Positions 13,390-25,827 of a DNA stretch of 64,000 nt are shown here, piece by piece. This stretch comes from Ditylenchus dipsaci (taxonomy: Eukaryota; Nematoda; Chromadorea; Rhabditida; Anguinidae): the NCBI GenBank assembly GCA_004194705.1, contig SADC01000187.1, positions 1-64,000 on the forward strand, given 5' to 3'. The position numbers and the translations under genes are program-made. The notes beneath the pieces are model-generated. The model did no database searches and was not told the origin of the DNA. It saw only the letters and a program-made list of their open reading frames with translations. Each line of letters starts with the position of its first letter. Within the stretch, counting starts at the first letter, position 1.

Positions 13390-13815
13390 TTCAGAATCAC
13401 TTTCTGTTAAGAAAATATCTATCCGAATTTTTCAACGAAAAAAGCAGAATCTTACGGTTTTTTTAACATTTATTAAAGTGTGACAAATTGTGATAATTGT
13501 GACAAATTGCAAGTTAAGGCATGTAGAAATAATTGTGACAAATTGCAAAAAAATAAAACTCACATTTGTATAAACTTTGTTCTTGCTCGGAAAACCTTTG
13601 ATTCTGACAATGGGGTTCGTGTTCAGCATCGTCGATTTGCTTTCAAAAGTGCTTTTGAAATATTAAAAAAAATGCCGAATTTTAAATGTGTAAAACGGAA
13701 TTTTGCAGCAAAGATCTGTTTGCAGCAAAAACTCGTTTCGTTTAAAAATTCAGATAGATATTTTTCCAACAGAAAGTTACGGCATGTAGAAAGTCAGAGT
13801 AGGACATTTGGAAAA
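13390..13815. repeat. Diverged inverted repeat with internal short tandem repeat
   Basis: CACTTTCTGTTAAGAAAATA on the left pairs with the diverged complement TATTTTTCCAACAGAAAG near 13765. The interior repeats GTGACAAATTGCA and GGCATGTAGAAA. The 127-codon open frame over this stretch is low-complexity repeat reading, not a supported gene. Confidence 0.5.
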
Positions 13816-14460
13816 TCCCTTCCCCAACAAACAAGTAATGATTTATCTCGACTTTGTATATGAAAACATCTCATGCTTAGTATCATCAGAAATCTGAGCT
13901 CCGAGTGGTTCTTTTAGTGTAACATGAGTGTGAATGGAGTATGACAATCATGGCGCACCACTTAAAAAACTGTAGGCAATTAGCTGAATTTTGACCATGG
14001 CAATTTGTTGCTACCTTCTGAGCTCTTTTCAGTCCACATCATCTCAGTGCATAGCAAAAACGATTGGCACTATTGTGTTTAGCATGAAATTTCGAGCTGA
14101 AAGCAGCAATTACGCCGCATGACCCGCGGAGTATTAATGAACTTTCTTATTAACGGAAGGTTGAGACTGGTTTCTAGAGTCAAAATTTTGCCGCCACTTT
14201 CTTACCTCGATTTTTTATTGTTAATTTGTCAGTTCTATGATTCAGGATATTTTTCAAAGCATTATGTACATTTATTGGTTTTCGAACCACAGTATTTAAT
14301 GTGGGAATATCTGTTTGAGAATTTATCTTATCTCTTTAATAGCGTTTGTGCCGTGTGTGCGGAAGAACATTAAATCATTCTAAAGCTGTTTTAACCTAGC
14401 TGTCGCTCTCTTCGCATTCAATTTTATCATTCGCCTTGTTGCTTTTCAAAAACACCAAAG

Positions 14461-15445
14461 ATGTCTTCAGGATGCTCGGTCTATGGTCAGTTTTACCTCT
14501 TAATATTTGTTGTTATATTTTTTAGTCTCTTAACTAAACAAGTGCCAAACTTTTTTTAACAGCATAGAATATTTTCCGAGGCCTAACATTACCAATACGG
14601 TTTTCCCTTATTTATTCTACGCGTTTTTGACCCAATTTCAGCTATGTGACTCCTAGTCATTTCACATACCAAAACGTAACTCAGTTTTCAAGCTACATTT
14701 TTATATTTAGTACACTTTTGGGATCGATACCCGAATTGGATCGAAAATAAATAAAATACCGGATTTTGGAGGGCCCAGAAATACAGTATTTGAAGCTCAT
14801 GAAACAAAACGTGATAGATTTGAAAAAAGTTACAATAGGTTGCAAGAATTTTCATTTTTGTCTATATTTTGAGACAAATTTCATGGTGTTTCATCAATGA
14901 ATCGACTTCTATTAACTTTTTTGACAGAAAAGCGGCTAGTATTCCTGTAAATATGGTATTATAGGGTTTTTTAAGCTATGGCTCGGTTCAGTCAACACCC
15001 CAACATTCAATTAGCCTTTACCCCAGTAGAGTAATAGAAACAGACGAGACTAAAGGGGTTAGAGTCAATAGAATGGTAGGGTAGAGTTAATTCGGTCTGT
15101 AAATTTTTTTAACTGAAAAATCTGCCAGGAAATTTCAAACATTGAATTTATTTTATTCTTTTCCAGTTGGAAATCTTCCGTACAATGTGAGTGAGCAGGA
15201 TTTGGGCAACTACTTCAGGTTTTTATTTTCGCTTTTATATTGATCTATTTCCTAAGAGCTTTCATTCCAGTTCTGCCGGCCCAGTAACCAACGTGCGCAT
15301 CATGATTGACCGAGAGACCAACCGCCCTAAGGGTTTCGGCTTCTGTGAGTTTGCTGACCAACAGAGCGCCCAAAACGCCGTCCAGAACTTCAATGGAGTG
15401 GACTTCAATGGACGCTCTCTGCGAGTCAACCTGGCCAACAAGTAG
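14461..15445 (+). CDS. Single-RRM RNA-binding protein, CstF-64-like
   Basis: Three exons: 14461-14485, 15167-15218 and 15271-15445, with donors gtcagt and gtttt, acceptors ttccag and attccag, and phases consistent throughout. The 83-residue product is one RRM and little else. RNP2 is SVYVGNLPYN, RNP1 is KGFGFCEF, and the end of the fold is GRSLRVNLANK. The middle, GPVTNVRIMIDRETNRPKG, is closest in my memory to the RRM of cleavage stimulation factor CSTF2, which binds GU-rich RNA during 3'-end formation. Full-length CSTF2 has hinge, proline-rich and C-terminal domains; none can follow here because the stop comes straight after the RRM. It may be a stand-alone RRM paralogue. Other single-RRM families cannot be excluded. 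AAAGATG is a reasonable start context and a poly(A) signal follows. Confidence 0.85.
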
Positions 15446-15558
15446 ATCAGAACACTGTTCGAAAATATATTTGGGTTTCAACTATCTTGCCATTCCTCCA
15501 ACTTCCTAATTTTGTTTACCCATTGAATCATTCTTCACTGCAACATTTATTTCCGGAC

Positions 15559-15564
15559 AATAAA
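15559..15564 (+). terminator. Poly(A) signal of the RRM gene
   Basis: AATAAA lies 114 bases after the stop codon of the RRM gene and just before a hAT-like element at 15612, so the transcript can end before the transposon. Confidence 0.7.
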
Positions 15565-15611
15565 TTATTTAGTTTATATTTATACGTCGTTTCTAAAGAA
15601 TGTATTATAAC

Positions 15612-17761
15612 TAGCGACCGGATTTATATGCTCGTAAAATGAGAATATGCGCATAAAATATACCCTAAAACAGCAAATTATGCCCCAAAAATCACGAAAT
15701 ATGCTAAAAAATTGACAAAATATGCCCTAAAAATTTAAGCGTAAAATGTTTTATAGGCTGAATTAGGCTGTTTTACAAATAAAAACATACTTTTTCAGGG
15801 TCCGCGACAGTTCACGCAAGGGACAAATCACGCCCGGGACAATTCACGCCCCAGGACAATTCACGCCCTCAAAGAATTCACGTTTACTTACTTTATTTAT
15901 TAACTTTTCTATTTATCAAACCATCTAAATCACATAGAATTGGGATAAGGGTAGGTACATATCCTGAGGATTCACCTGTCTCCAAATTCTAAACTTCAGT
16001 TGTTTTATGTGGGATCGAAAGCCTTAGTTTCTTATCCAAAATTTCACAATATACGTGTACATGGTTTGACAACACTAAAACTGTGATTTTAACGACTTGA
16101 ACTCTAAAACCTAGGTTAAGTACCCAAGGTTCAGGTGGACATCCAGTCTAAAATATGTTTTTTCCTTCTAAAACTTAAGTAAAGACTGCACAAATATATG
16201 TCCCAGACCCCGAAAATGTGCGCAAACTCTTTATTAGTCACAACTTCCGTACGCTGGCCTACCCCAAGCCTAAGGGCTAAGCCTAAACTTGTTGTTTGAA
16301 AGGGTAGTTACAGCGATTTTTATAAGGTCAGGTTTGGGGGGGGGGGGGTATTCGCTACTAGCGCCCAAATTTTCTAATAAAGGTGATGTCCGCCACAGGG
16401 ATTAGAACCTTGCAGATCAATTTACTTGCAGATCAATTTACTGCAGATCAATTTACCGTCGCCTAAATTTGGTACCACTAAGTACCACTACCTTCGCACT
16501 TCTAACTGAGTACCTCTAACTATGTACAGCAACTTGAGTGACATCACCTTGGTAGTACTATCTCAGCACCACCTGGATAACCTACGGGACATGAAACTTT
16601 TCAAAGCTAGGCTTCCTGCAAATTTTGCCATTATCAAACCATGTTTAGGATAAGATTCTGGATAGGGCACAATTATTACATAGCACATGATTACTTTAGG
16701 CTAAATCCGAAATTTCGGATTTTTAGACGTAAATACCCGTTTAGGACAGGTACCAGGCGGTTTTCCTATCCACCCTGAGGCTCTTTGATCCTTTAAAAAC
16801 CTTTTTTTATTCTGGTGCTAGTCCAGAAAAAAGTGTTTACCATCACCGTGATTCGAACCTGTAACCTACTAATGAATCAATTAACCAGACATAATTGACC
16901 AGGATATCAATTTACCGCCGTGAATTATCTGGGGCGTGAATTGTCCTGGGGCGTGAATTGTCCGGGGCGTGAATTGTCCCGGGCGTGAATTGTCCGGGCG
17001 TGAATTGTCCCGGGCGTGAATCGTCCCGGGCGTGAATTGTCCGTGTACCACTTTTTCAACCTTTTTATCAAAAAAAATCTAAGATTTTGAATAGAAGTTT
17101 ATGTCAGAGTAGCGTCAAAGTTTCGATCCTTTTTTGATACTAGAAAATCATTAGTCAACAAGATATTAACAGTTTACATAAAAATTGGCTATTAAGTGGC
17201 TTTGCGAGTAAAAAAGCAACTGAAAAGAATCGAGATTTTGTCATTTTTGCCATTTAAATCACTGGAACGGGAAAAAAGTCTTATACTACATTCATTAAAT
17301 GAAGACAGAACTTATCTTTATTTGAAACGATCACTTTAAAGTGTTAAATTAAAGCTGTAACGCCGCACAAACTTTGTACTCTGTCAAATCTTGTAAAAAT
17401 GTGTTTTTCAGACGAGGACGAATGTTTTTCTGAAAAAGAATTTGACCGAAAATAAATTTTTGCTCATGCGTATCAAGGTGATTTAGCTAAAAAAGCTATA
17501 TTAAATTAAGAAAATAACAAAAACTTAGCATAGATGTCTGGCATTGATAATTTTTAAGCAAAAATAGTCAAAAATGACTAAACTATGCCTCGAAAAGTAA
17601 GAATATGCAGTAAATATGCTCTAAAACGTAAAATATGCCAAAATATGCTGTAAAAAACATCATAAAAACGCTCGAAAATATCTAAAAGGCGTTTTTAAGG
17701 TGTATTTAGTACAAAGCATATCAGCAAAAAAATATGCAAAAACATATAAATCCGGTCCCTA
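15612..17761. mobile_element. hAT-like element, 2.15 kb, with 8-bp target duplication
   Basis: The ends are TAGCGACCGGATTTATATG and the inverted CATATAAATCCGGTCCCTA. It is flanked by ATTATAAC and ATTGTAAC, an 8-base duplication with one change, as expected for the hAT superfamily. The subterminal DNA repeats AAATATGC and TATGC words in both arms. No transposase frame is seen, so it is non-autonomous. An inverted pair of minisatellite arrays is nested inside. It inserted about 170 bases behind the RRM gene. Confidence 0.75.
15808..17043. repeat. Inverted pair of 14-15 bp minisatellite arrays with B-box-like motifs
   Basis: The left array repeats GACAATTCACGCCC about five times (15808-15885). 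The right array repeats its complement, GGGCGTGAATTGTCC, about eight times (16918-17043). Between them a second small array of TTGCAGATCAATTTACT runs over 16412-16460. On the minus strand, GGTTCGAATCA (16849-16859) and GGTTCTAATCC (16399-16409) resemble the tRNA B box. Similar pairings occur near 29.3-30.1, 34.0 and 40.9-43.3 kb. Confidence 0.7.
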
Positions 17762-17769
17762 ATTGTAAC

Positions 17770-20700
17770 GGCCAACTTGTTGAGCCAACTCATTACTGAA
17801 GACTAGGTGCATAGTAGGGCATAAGAGGCATAAAACGGCCAGTATATTGAAAAAGGCTAACTAAGATCAACTTAAATAGGGCCCACAATGGGGGGGGTAG
17901 AAGAACATTTGAGTGGTTAAAATATGCGCTCGCATACGTTACGACTTCTGTAACAAGAGGAGTAACGGAACCAAGGTAGTTTAAAATAATAAATAAACTG
18001 CGAGACAATAGTGAAAGCTTGCAAGACCCAAGTTTCCCAGGACGTCCCTTTGTCCAAGTATTACGTAACTTTGTTTAGTCGGGAGACGGGATGACCTACT
18101 TTCAACGTTTACAATGACAACTCTTCCATATATATTTTTTCTTAATTTGGTCTATTCGACTGCTTCTCTTTAAAGCCCCTTCTACAATCTTAATATTTCT
18201 AATTTTTGACAAAATATTTTTGGGCACTAAAAAGCAATAATTATTGAATAAAACAGTAAGCTTTGGCTAGAATACATAAATTTTTAGTCGGGAACCGTTT
18301 ATACTTAATCATAAAATTACAAATCAAAGCGTGTTTTGTGTGAATGTTTCAGAAATTTTTGTCGAAGCTCCAGACTGTCTAGTAGTTTTTTTTTGTTGAA
18401 AAAAACTTGCCAGAAATAGCCAAAAATTATGTTGAAATAAAAGTAGACTCAAGAAGAAGTGGCAGGCGAGCAGAAAATAATTGCTTGTGTTGTCTTTTCC
18501 AGCCATTTGTTTGACCAATGGGCAGCAAGACTTCAATTGAGAGTCCATTAAAACGGCTAAACTACTACTCTTTTTGGTTGCTTCTGGCAAAAAAACATGC
18601 GTGGATTTAAATCTGCAGAGGAACACTACTACCAGACATTGATTGACTTGTCTTGGCACTAATTATTTTCACTATTTAGTCCGTACATTGATAGTTTTAT
18701 TTGTTTTAGTAAATCTACTATGTTGATGAATAAAATCTGCAAAAATCATCAGGCTTGTTTTGTAAATATCGATGTACTCTTTTCTTAAAAGAGTTAAAAA
18801 CTCATTTTTGGACACTTTTGTGGACAAACCAGTATTGCGATTAAAACAAAACTTGAGCAGATTTAAAATTTAAAAGAAGAACATCGGTATCGGAATTGGG
18901 CAAATTTGCAGATAGTATCACAATTGCAAAAATACGTTATACTTTTTCAAGTGTCGTATTTTTGCGGTTTCTCTATTTTTAGGGCATTTGAAAATAATTT
19001 CTCTTTCAGCATGCAAAACTATCCCTTGATAGCTATTTTCTTTTCAGTATATGTCTCTACAAAATCATTGCCGTTAATTATAACGGCAATCTCGAATTTT
19101 CGAATTTTCGCGGGATGGATTTTTTACTTTAAAAATATTTAAACATATTTTTTTCGAATTTTTTCATTTACACCTGATCAAAGTTTTAAACCATCAATTT
19201 TTGAGCCTACCGTTGCTTGAATTTTGAATTCAAACAAAAATTCGGAAAATGTTTTTCAGTTTTTTGGTTTACCCTGCAAATTAAAAATTGCCTTTGCAAA
19301 TTTTTGACCAATTATATACAGTCAAGCATTGGATCACGGTGACCATCGAAAAATGTAAAAAGGGAATGACAATGAACCGAAAAATCGAAAAAAGACCGTA
19401 TCCAGGCACCAAAAAGCAAAAAATGGCGCTTTTTAACGACACTATGATCACCTTGCCTTGGAAAATGACACTTATTTTTTTTAATTTTGGGATCAAATAG
19501 AATCAATAAATCTAACCTCGAAATAACTTATCTTTAGGATATGGCTCTAGGGGTATGTTGTGTCAAATTTTGACTATTTCATAAATAAAAAATCACCTAA
19601 TTTACAGCGAGTCAAATAAATTTTATGCTTTTTACATATTCCAAACTTCGGTGGGACACTCTTTCCAAAAAAGTAAATATGTTTGGCTAGATGAAAGAGT
19701 AGCCTTTCCGGTGTCCCCCCGCTACTAGACTTCAATTTTTGCTTACCACCCGTAACTATACTAGTGCTATTATTTCGGAGGACAATAATGTATTTGTTTG
19801 CAAGAAAAAACTTGACATAATAGCTGGCTACTTTCAAAACTGTCTGTATGCATGCTTAAAGGGTCATTGTGGTTGCACTCAAGTGGAATTAACACCCATC
19901 TTGGTCACATTATGGCCGATTTTTGCCCACTTTTTTGCTACTATACTAAAATATGTGTTGGGTGTACAATAATAGTTAATTTATTTTGATATATGGGTTA
20001 GTTTTATCATTTGCACGTCCATTAAATAACAACTTATTGTGTGTCGGGTAATGGTGATTTTATAGAAATTAAAGGGGCACATCAGCACGTTACACTGCAA
20101 TTAAGGCGGCGACCAGCAATTTATTTCTCTCATGACTGTCTTCTATAAGCGTTTGCCTGATCCGTCGAAAGTTGGTTTATTAGGGAAGAGCATACACCAT
20201 TCGACAGCGCAGGAAAAAGTGCACCAGTGAATACTTTGAATTGAAAAGGTAAAGTGTCTTTAGAGTGTAAAGCATAGTGTCAAAAAAATTGATGAAATTA
20301 TTTAAAAAACATTTTGACGGAAAAACTTTTTTTCCGCTTTGAATGCCTTGATTTCTAACACTAAATTCTTGTTCAGCATGGTCAATTTCTTTAGTGGATT
20401 GCTTTTAAAACTTAAAATTTACCATCAGATTTAAAATTTACTAAAAAACCAACTTTATTACACTTAATTTTGCAAATTTAAGTACAAACACCGCTTTTGA
20501 AAGAAATGACATACTGTATAACCTCTACCAATCCCCCAACTCAACCAATCCCCCGGTGGTCCGTGGTCACACCTTTTTACAGACATTGGGAGTGGTGAAA
20601 ATCTTTTTCTGAGAACAGTTTCTAAGGTAAATCGGGGTGCCTAAACACGAATCCGATGTCAGAATTGGGGATTGACAAAAAAAATTTTGAGTTTTTTCCC

Positions 20701-21187
20701 AAATTTTTTTTTTTCCGGACTTTTTTGACTTCAAAGTCTAAAAAATGAGGTCAAAAATGAAAAGAATTTTTTGTTGCAGACTTTATCGGATTCCCCAGCG
20801 TGTGAGCTTTTGTCTGAAATAAAGAACGTCAAAAATGATGCATTTTAAATAGGGAATCTCCTACTTTGAAGTTTGGCGTCAGATCTAAAAATGACCTATG
20901 GTCTTATGTTTGTTGTTGACAAAATGCCACAAATTTGAAATTTTTTGTCTCGAGAGGGATTTAAAAATATAGAGTCGAGTTTGAATTTTAAAACCGTTTG
21001 TAAGCAAATTAAGTACGTTAAGCACGAATTTACTGTCAGCAGTTGGGTAATGTCTGTTGCAGAAATGTCTATATAGGCGCCGATAGGCGCCTGCCGACCC
21101 GTGTACATAAATAAGAAAGCTTACACTTATTTGAAAGAGGATACACAGGCGGTCATTCTGACATTAAACATGTAAATAATGGCTTGA
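17770..21187. other. Non-coding stretch, no gene supported
   Basis: AT-rich DNA with overlapping open frames near 19281-19506 in several frames and a 111-codon minus frame at 18324-18659. None shows a known domain. A TACTGTATAACCTCTACC word near 20515, followed by CAACTCAACCAATCCCCC, looks like one end of a TACAGTC-class element without its partner. The word CACGAATCCGATGTCAGAATT near 20647 is shared with other repeats in the window. Confidence 0.45.
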
Positions 21188-22036
21188 GTTTACAACCCCC
21201 CCCCCCCCACGGGGAGTGATCGGCTGGAGGAGATAACATCATATTCGTGTTTCTCTACCCCGATTTCATGAGAAAGCCGGCTGTTTTTTTGGTTCTGAGA
21301 AAAAAAAATTCGAACCACAGGGGGCCCCGTATCATGGTTTTTTAGTCAAAATTTGAAAATTTTAAATTGGCGCCTTTTGAATTTTAAAGGGATTAAGGGC
21401 TGTATAGGGAGGGGAAGGGAATAAAAGGGGCCAATAATCATAGAGGGCCCACTAACAAGAAGATGTTGAGCATAGCTTTGAATACTGGGCCTACCGCATA
21501 AGTAAACTCTGGTATGCATGCTTTTTCATGCATCCAGAGTCACTTTCGAGTGATTTGTGTCTGAGGTATGTAGGTGTGCGCATCTCAACTCCAAGCAATC
21601 AAGTCGCCTGCACCCCCGAAGAGGGCGCAGGGGGCTTGGAGTTGAGATGCGCACACCCACATACCTTAGACATGATTCCGAGAAATACTCTTGACCATAA
21701 AATGCATATAGAGTATCTTTTTGCCACGGCCCAGTTGAAAAACATGGTTAGGCAGACGAAGAATACAAGCATTTTGAATTTTTAACGTTCTGCCATAAAA
21801 GTGGCCCCTTTTTATTCCCTTCCCCTCCCAATACAGCCCTTAATCCCTCTAAAATTCAAAAGCGCCAATTTAAATTTTTCAAATTTTGGCTAAAAAACCA
21901 TGATCCCCCCTGTGGTTCGAAACAATTTTTTTCTCAGAATTAAAAAACAGACGGCTTTCTCATGAAATCGGGGTAGAGAAACACGAATATGATGTTATCT
22001 CCTCCATCCGATCACTCCCCGTGGGGGATTGTAAAC
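21188..22036. mobile_element. Large palindromic element, core-sharing family, copy 1
   Basis: About 850 bases form one long near-perfect palindrome: GTTTACAACCCCC opens and GGGGGATTGTAAAC closes. GGGAGTGATCGG, CATCATATTCGTGTTTCTC and GGGCTGTATAGGGAGGGGAAG all recur inverted in the other arm. The centre (21488-21700) contains CCTACCGCATAAGTAAACTC, a CATGCTTTTTCATGCAT hairpin and a GGGGGCTTGGAGTTGAG block. The same centre occurs at 36888-37790 (split) and 45056-45275. No protein is encoded, so any movement would depend on a related autonomous element, perhaps the one at 34497-37975. Confidence 0.75.
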
Positions 22037-22744
22037 TGCAACCTAAATAAGTTATTGTAATTAAATAGACATAGATGAAAAAGAAACTGAAAACGTCATT
22101 TTAGGATAGTCTGAAAAATGCGCTATTTTCAACACGGTATATTGACCCTCAGGCTATATACTTTTTTAGAATTCAGTCATCGGTACATTGTACTTTTCCT
22201 AAAATTTTTGGTTCGAATTCAGTCTTTCAATCTGAATGCAGTCAACTCACCCAATAAACTAAACCACCAAACATTATAAAACAACTTGTGGGTCTAAATT
22301 GCGAACTATCATGCCTCTCAAAAACGACTCTAATTCTGTTGAATTTTAACAAGCCTTTTGGGGCCTTGTATTTCTGATTGCTAAAACCATAATAAGGGTT
22401 TTTGGGTCAATAATCCAAATCAAAACGATCAATAATCTTGATCATACCGCTTAGTATATAACCTTATGATTTTTCAGTTGATGTAATATTTATGAAAACC
22501 TATTTCTACCGTGCAATACTAACCGAAATTTCTGTTTGAGTGAAAATAGAGACTAAATTAGTAAGCCTTGGCTCTATTTGGCCAATGATCACACTAATAG
22601 CCCTTTTCCAATGGTTGCTATTCTCTGTCCGTATTTGCAAGTGTTCTACCACCAGTGAGCGTGCATGCGTGGCCTGCTGTCCTGTCCCCAACATTTGGCG
22701 ACGCTGCTGCTAGGCAAGCTGTTGACCTGGACACGAGTTAAAAG

Positions 22745-23448
22745 CACCCTTTGTTGCATTTACTGCTCCTGTTGTTGATTCGACTGACACTAGTGGTTAA
22801 CACTTGTCCTTACGACAATGTTCTTGCTCAATGGCCTTCCATGGAGGGTAGCTGCTTTTTAAAATATTAGAGTCTAATAAGTTTAAGCCTCAAATTTTCA
22901 GTAGCTCAAACGCGGTTTCCGGGATGTTGTGCACCAGAATTCTTCGACTGTAGACCTGCTGGAGGTGGTTCCTGCATTCCTTTACATATGTTTCACGATG
23001 GTCACGTGGATTGTGTAGATGGAAGTGATGAATGTAAAGTATTTCTATCCCATTAAGGTACATCTATCTCGCTTTTACAGCCTGTTTCCCTGGTCAAATT
23101 CGATGCGGCCCTTATTGCGCCAACACAACCCATCTGGGCGAATGCCTTCGAAACCCCTACTGCGACCCTTTGAGTGCCCATACTTCTACTCACATTCCAC
23201 AGATCATAATACCTGCAATTACACAAGCAGAGGCTAGCTTCTGTCCTCTCCTGAGTAAGTCACTTTATACAATTCAAATTTTGTGTTGCTCTAGGCTTAA
23301 AAGTTAGCTGACCTCTCAGCTAAAAAGTATTTTAGAGAGGAAATTGTGTGGCTTGCCGAACACAATCTCTTGTAAGGGTTATGGAGAGTGTATATTCATC
23401 AAATGGCTGATGGATGGCAAGAGGATTGCCTGGATGGTAGTGATGAAG
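22745..23448 (+). CDS. LDLa/EGF membrane protein, exons for signal peptide and two LDLa modules
   Basis: Exons 22745-22847, 22902-23033, 23081-23254 and 23336-23448. The first encodes a hydrophobic run, LLHLLLLLLIRLTLVVNT, read as a signal peptide; its initiating ATG must lie in an unidentified upstream exon, since an in-frame TAA precedes the acceptor. The next exon gives a full LDL-receptor class A module (CAPEFFDC, then CIPLHMF, then DCVDGSDE), whose acidic end binds calcium in this family. A cysteine-rich linker (CFPGQIRCGPYC, GECLRNPYC) follows. The last exon is a second LDLa (CGLPNTISC, GECIFIKW, EDCLDGSDE), but its two halves lie in different frames: one base is missing around 23419. 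All exon junction phases agree. The product would be extracellular, and its ligand is unknown. Confidence 0.75.
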
Positions 23449-23495
23449 GTAATTCATAATAAATTATTTTGCAATTCTTCTAATTCCCGTTTTAG

Positions 23496-25588
23496 AATCC
23501 TCATACGCAGCCTTGTTCAAGGTGCTAGCCTACGTGGGCAACCCAATCCATCCAGCTGTGATTGCCTTGTTGGGAAGCAATCCAGTGCCTACTCAACCCT
23601 TTTTTGTGCCTGTGCCACCTATCTCGCCCGTAATACCAATCCAACCAGAGGTGCATGCAGATGTTCAACCCATCACTCAAAGACCTTACTACTGGTTCAG
23701 AACTACTACTACTTCTTCTTCAAGCCAAGAGCAGCCATTTTGGAATGCTGAGGGCACAACCAAGGCATTAGAGACTGTGGAGAGCACTGGCACTAAGGCT
23801 TGGCAAGGGTAAGAGTTATTACTTGGGGTTCTTGAGCTGATAGAGACCACCTAGTGAGCTCCTAACTTTTTAAGAATGCTGGATTTTAGGCCCATCCTAG
23901 ATGACTTTGGCTATCCCTTTGGACCATCTACATTTGCATTTACTTCTAGGCATACCACCGGCCCTCCACCTTCTTCAAAGTCTACTATAGGCTCAGAAAA
24001 TGTGACTGTTACTTTAGCTGGACACAAGCCTGCGCAAGAAGGTTGGCTTATATTCCCCCCTCCACCTATTACCGGCAATCAACCGGCAGAAAACGGTCAT
24101 ATATACAGCCCACAATCTACAATGCCCACTCCGGTAGCGGGATCAGAGTCTGTACCCTTGGACTCCTTCTATCCATTAGATGTGAGCACCACAGAAAAGT
24201 CAGAAACTACAGCTGAACCAAATACTAGTAGTAGTAAAGAGGCCCATTTACTTGCAAGTTCTACTGAGAAGATATTTCCATTTGTGCCTTTTGTGTTTAC
24301 CTTTCCACCCACAGCCAGCACAAACACCCCATTGGCTCGGGAGACTACCATTAGTAGTACTCCACCACTGACCAATACATTAACCACGTCAAACCAGTCA
24401 AATATATCTTCAACGGCTATTACAAGGTTTGTTCAATAGGAGGGAGTTGGTTATTAAATGGTCCGACTTCATTTGCAATCTGAAAAATATAGAAAAAATA
24501 TTTAGTGAGTGGACTGAAGTGCTAATATTTCCATCCCCTACCACTTTACCTTCATCGCCAGATCTGAGTTCACATATGATGCCATCTAGTGCCAATCCAA
24601 GCACCAAAAGTAGCAGTCGATTCCCCTTGCAACCGCTAGATGGTCTAGAGGCCATAGTGCCAGTAAAGGTGGGCACCTTGGCCCCAGCCGCGGAGCTAAC
24701 TCCTTGCTCACAGCCCGGAGTAGACTGTGCACTGCCTACCCAAAACTCCTATGGAGGCTTGCAATGGCCTATGGGACCTGCCAGACCATTTATGCCATGG
24801 AGTCGCAAGCCTGATTTTGTTAGGTATACCACGCCTAGAAATCCGTTCCCTGAGGAAAGTCCAGGAAGCGCATTTCCTGGCCATTCCATTTACACCATAC
24901 AGCCTAGCCCTGTGAACCCTGAAACTGAGCCACCTGATGTCTGGGTGCCTGAACAGTCGAGTAACCACATCACAGCCCCTTCTAAGACCTCATTTACTAC
25001 CAGACTGACTCAAGAATCGGAAAGCCTATCTAGTATCACCGGTCAGACAATGACTAGTCTAATTGCCACAACGACGGCTGTTCATACTAGTTATACTGAT
25101 TCAGCTTCCTCTGAAGTAGGAGAGGATCTATCCACAATCAGTTCATCTACGCAGTCGGGGTCAACATAAAAATTATGACTACGCAAGAGTTGAGTTCAAC
25201 TTCATCTACAACAACTACCACTACCAGTGCACTCACCTCAGATTCAAGTCCCTATTCAAAAATTTTGAGCCATAGCACCTCTATTCCCTCAGAAGACCAC
25301 TACCCTGTGGTTGTGTGGCCAGCTGGGGTGAATTTAGAAGCCTATAACAACTCAGATAAATTTACTAATTTGTCAACCAAGAACTGCACAGAAAGACTCA
25401 AGCAAATGGCCAAAGACCTGGCTCCCCAGCCCATGTGTGAATGCCCTGCTGGCCAGCTGAAGGATGTGAGTAGTAGATGTATCAGGGCAGATATCAGCAC
25501 TTTTAGAGTCAGATTGGCAAGGTTTTGTGGCACAAGAGCTTATGAATTTGAGACTGAAGAACTGGAAGTGGCAGTTATATTGATGAAG
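23496..25588 (+). CDS. Same gene: Ser/Thr/Pro-rich extracellular stalk
   Basis: Exons 23496-23808, 23875-24426 and 24506-25588 continue in consistent phase. About 690 residues are rich in Thr, Ser and Pro (TTTTSSSS, SSTSSTTTTTT), as in mucin-like stalks that carry O-glycans; several N-x-S/T sites are present. Toward the end, cysteines reappear in KNCTERLKQ and PMCECPAGQLKDVSSRC, an EGF-like or EGF-hybrid pattern, then RVRLARFCGTRAYEFE. The frame changes once near 25167, where a TAA would stop the first frame and the next frame is open on both sides. An indel in the AAAAA run there is the simplest explanation. A tiny intron is less likely. Confidence 0.7.
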
Positions 25589-25632
25589 GTGGGTTGGTTA
25601 ATGTTTTAGTGGAGTAACAGCTAGTTTTTTAG

Positions 25633-25801
25633 TTGTCGGCCATACTACAAGTACCAATGTGTGTCAGAGATGTAGATGATGTAATCATAGTCAACACTGA
25701 GTGTGGACCCAATTGCACTTGGAGCAGCTGAATGACAAATATGTGCAGATGGCGGCAAGTGTGATGCCTGATATGGATGTGAAGATAAGTGGTGAGTTTC
25801 G
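25633..25801 (+). CDS. Same gene: short extracellular exon
   Basis: It begins LSAILQVPMCVRDVDDVIIV and ends LEQLNDKYVQMAASVMPDMD in another frame, so a base seems lost or gained near 25702. The second frame is the one that joins correctly to the EGF exon (leftover G plus AG gives Glu). A SEA-like fold is possible but cannot be shown. Confidence 0.55.
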
Positions 25802-25827
25802 GTCACATAACCAAGAGTCGTATTCAG

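Larger units (their letters stand above)
4690..14460. other. Long intergenic stretch with scattered repeats only
   Basis: No coding gene could be supported across this interval. Open frames (for example 6680-7012 minus, 8608-8817 minus, 10911-11096 plus) are low in complexity or lack any domain. What can be seen are foldback repeats, listed separately, and AT-rich single-copy-looking DNA. Regulatory sequence for the RRM gene at 14461 may lie in the right part, but I cannot point to a defined element. Confidence 0.5.

Noticed and set aside
18324..18659. 111-codon minus-strand open frame
   Set aside because: No domain, no signal that fits the start, and composition like the surrounding AT-rich DNA. 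Kept out of the gene list.
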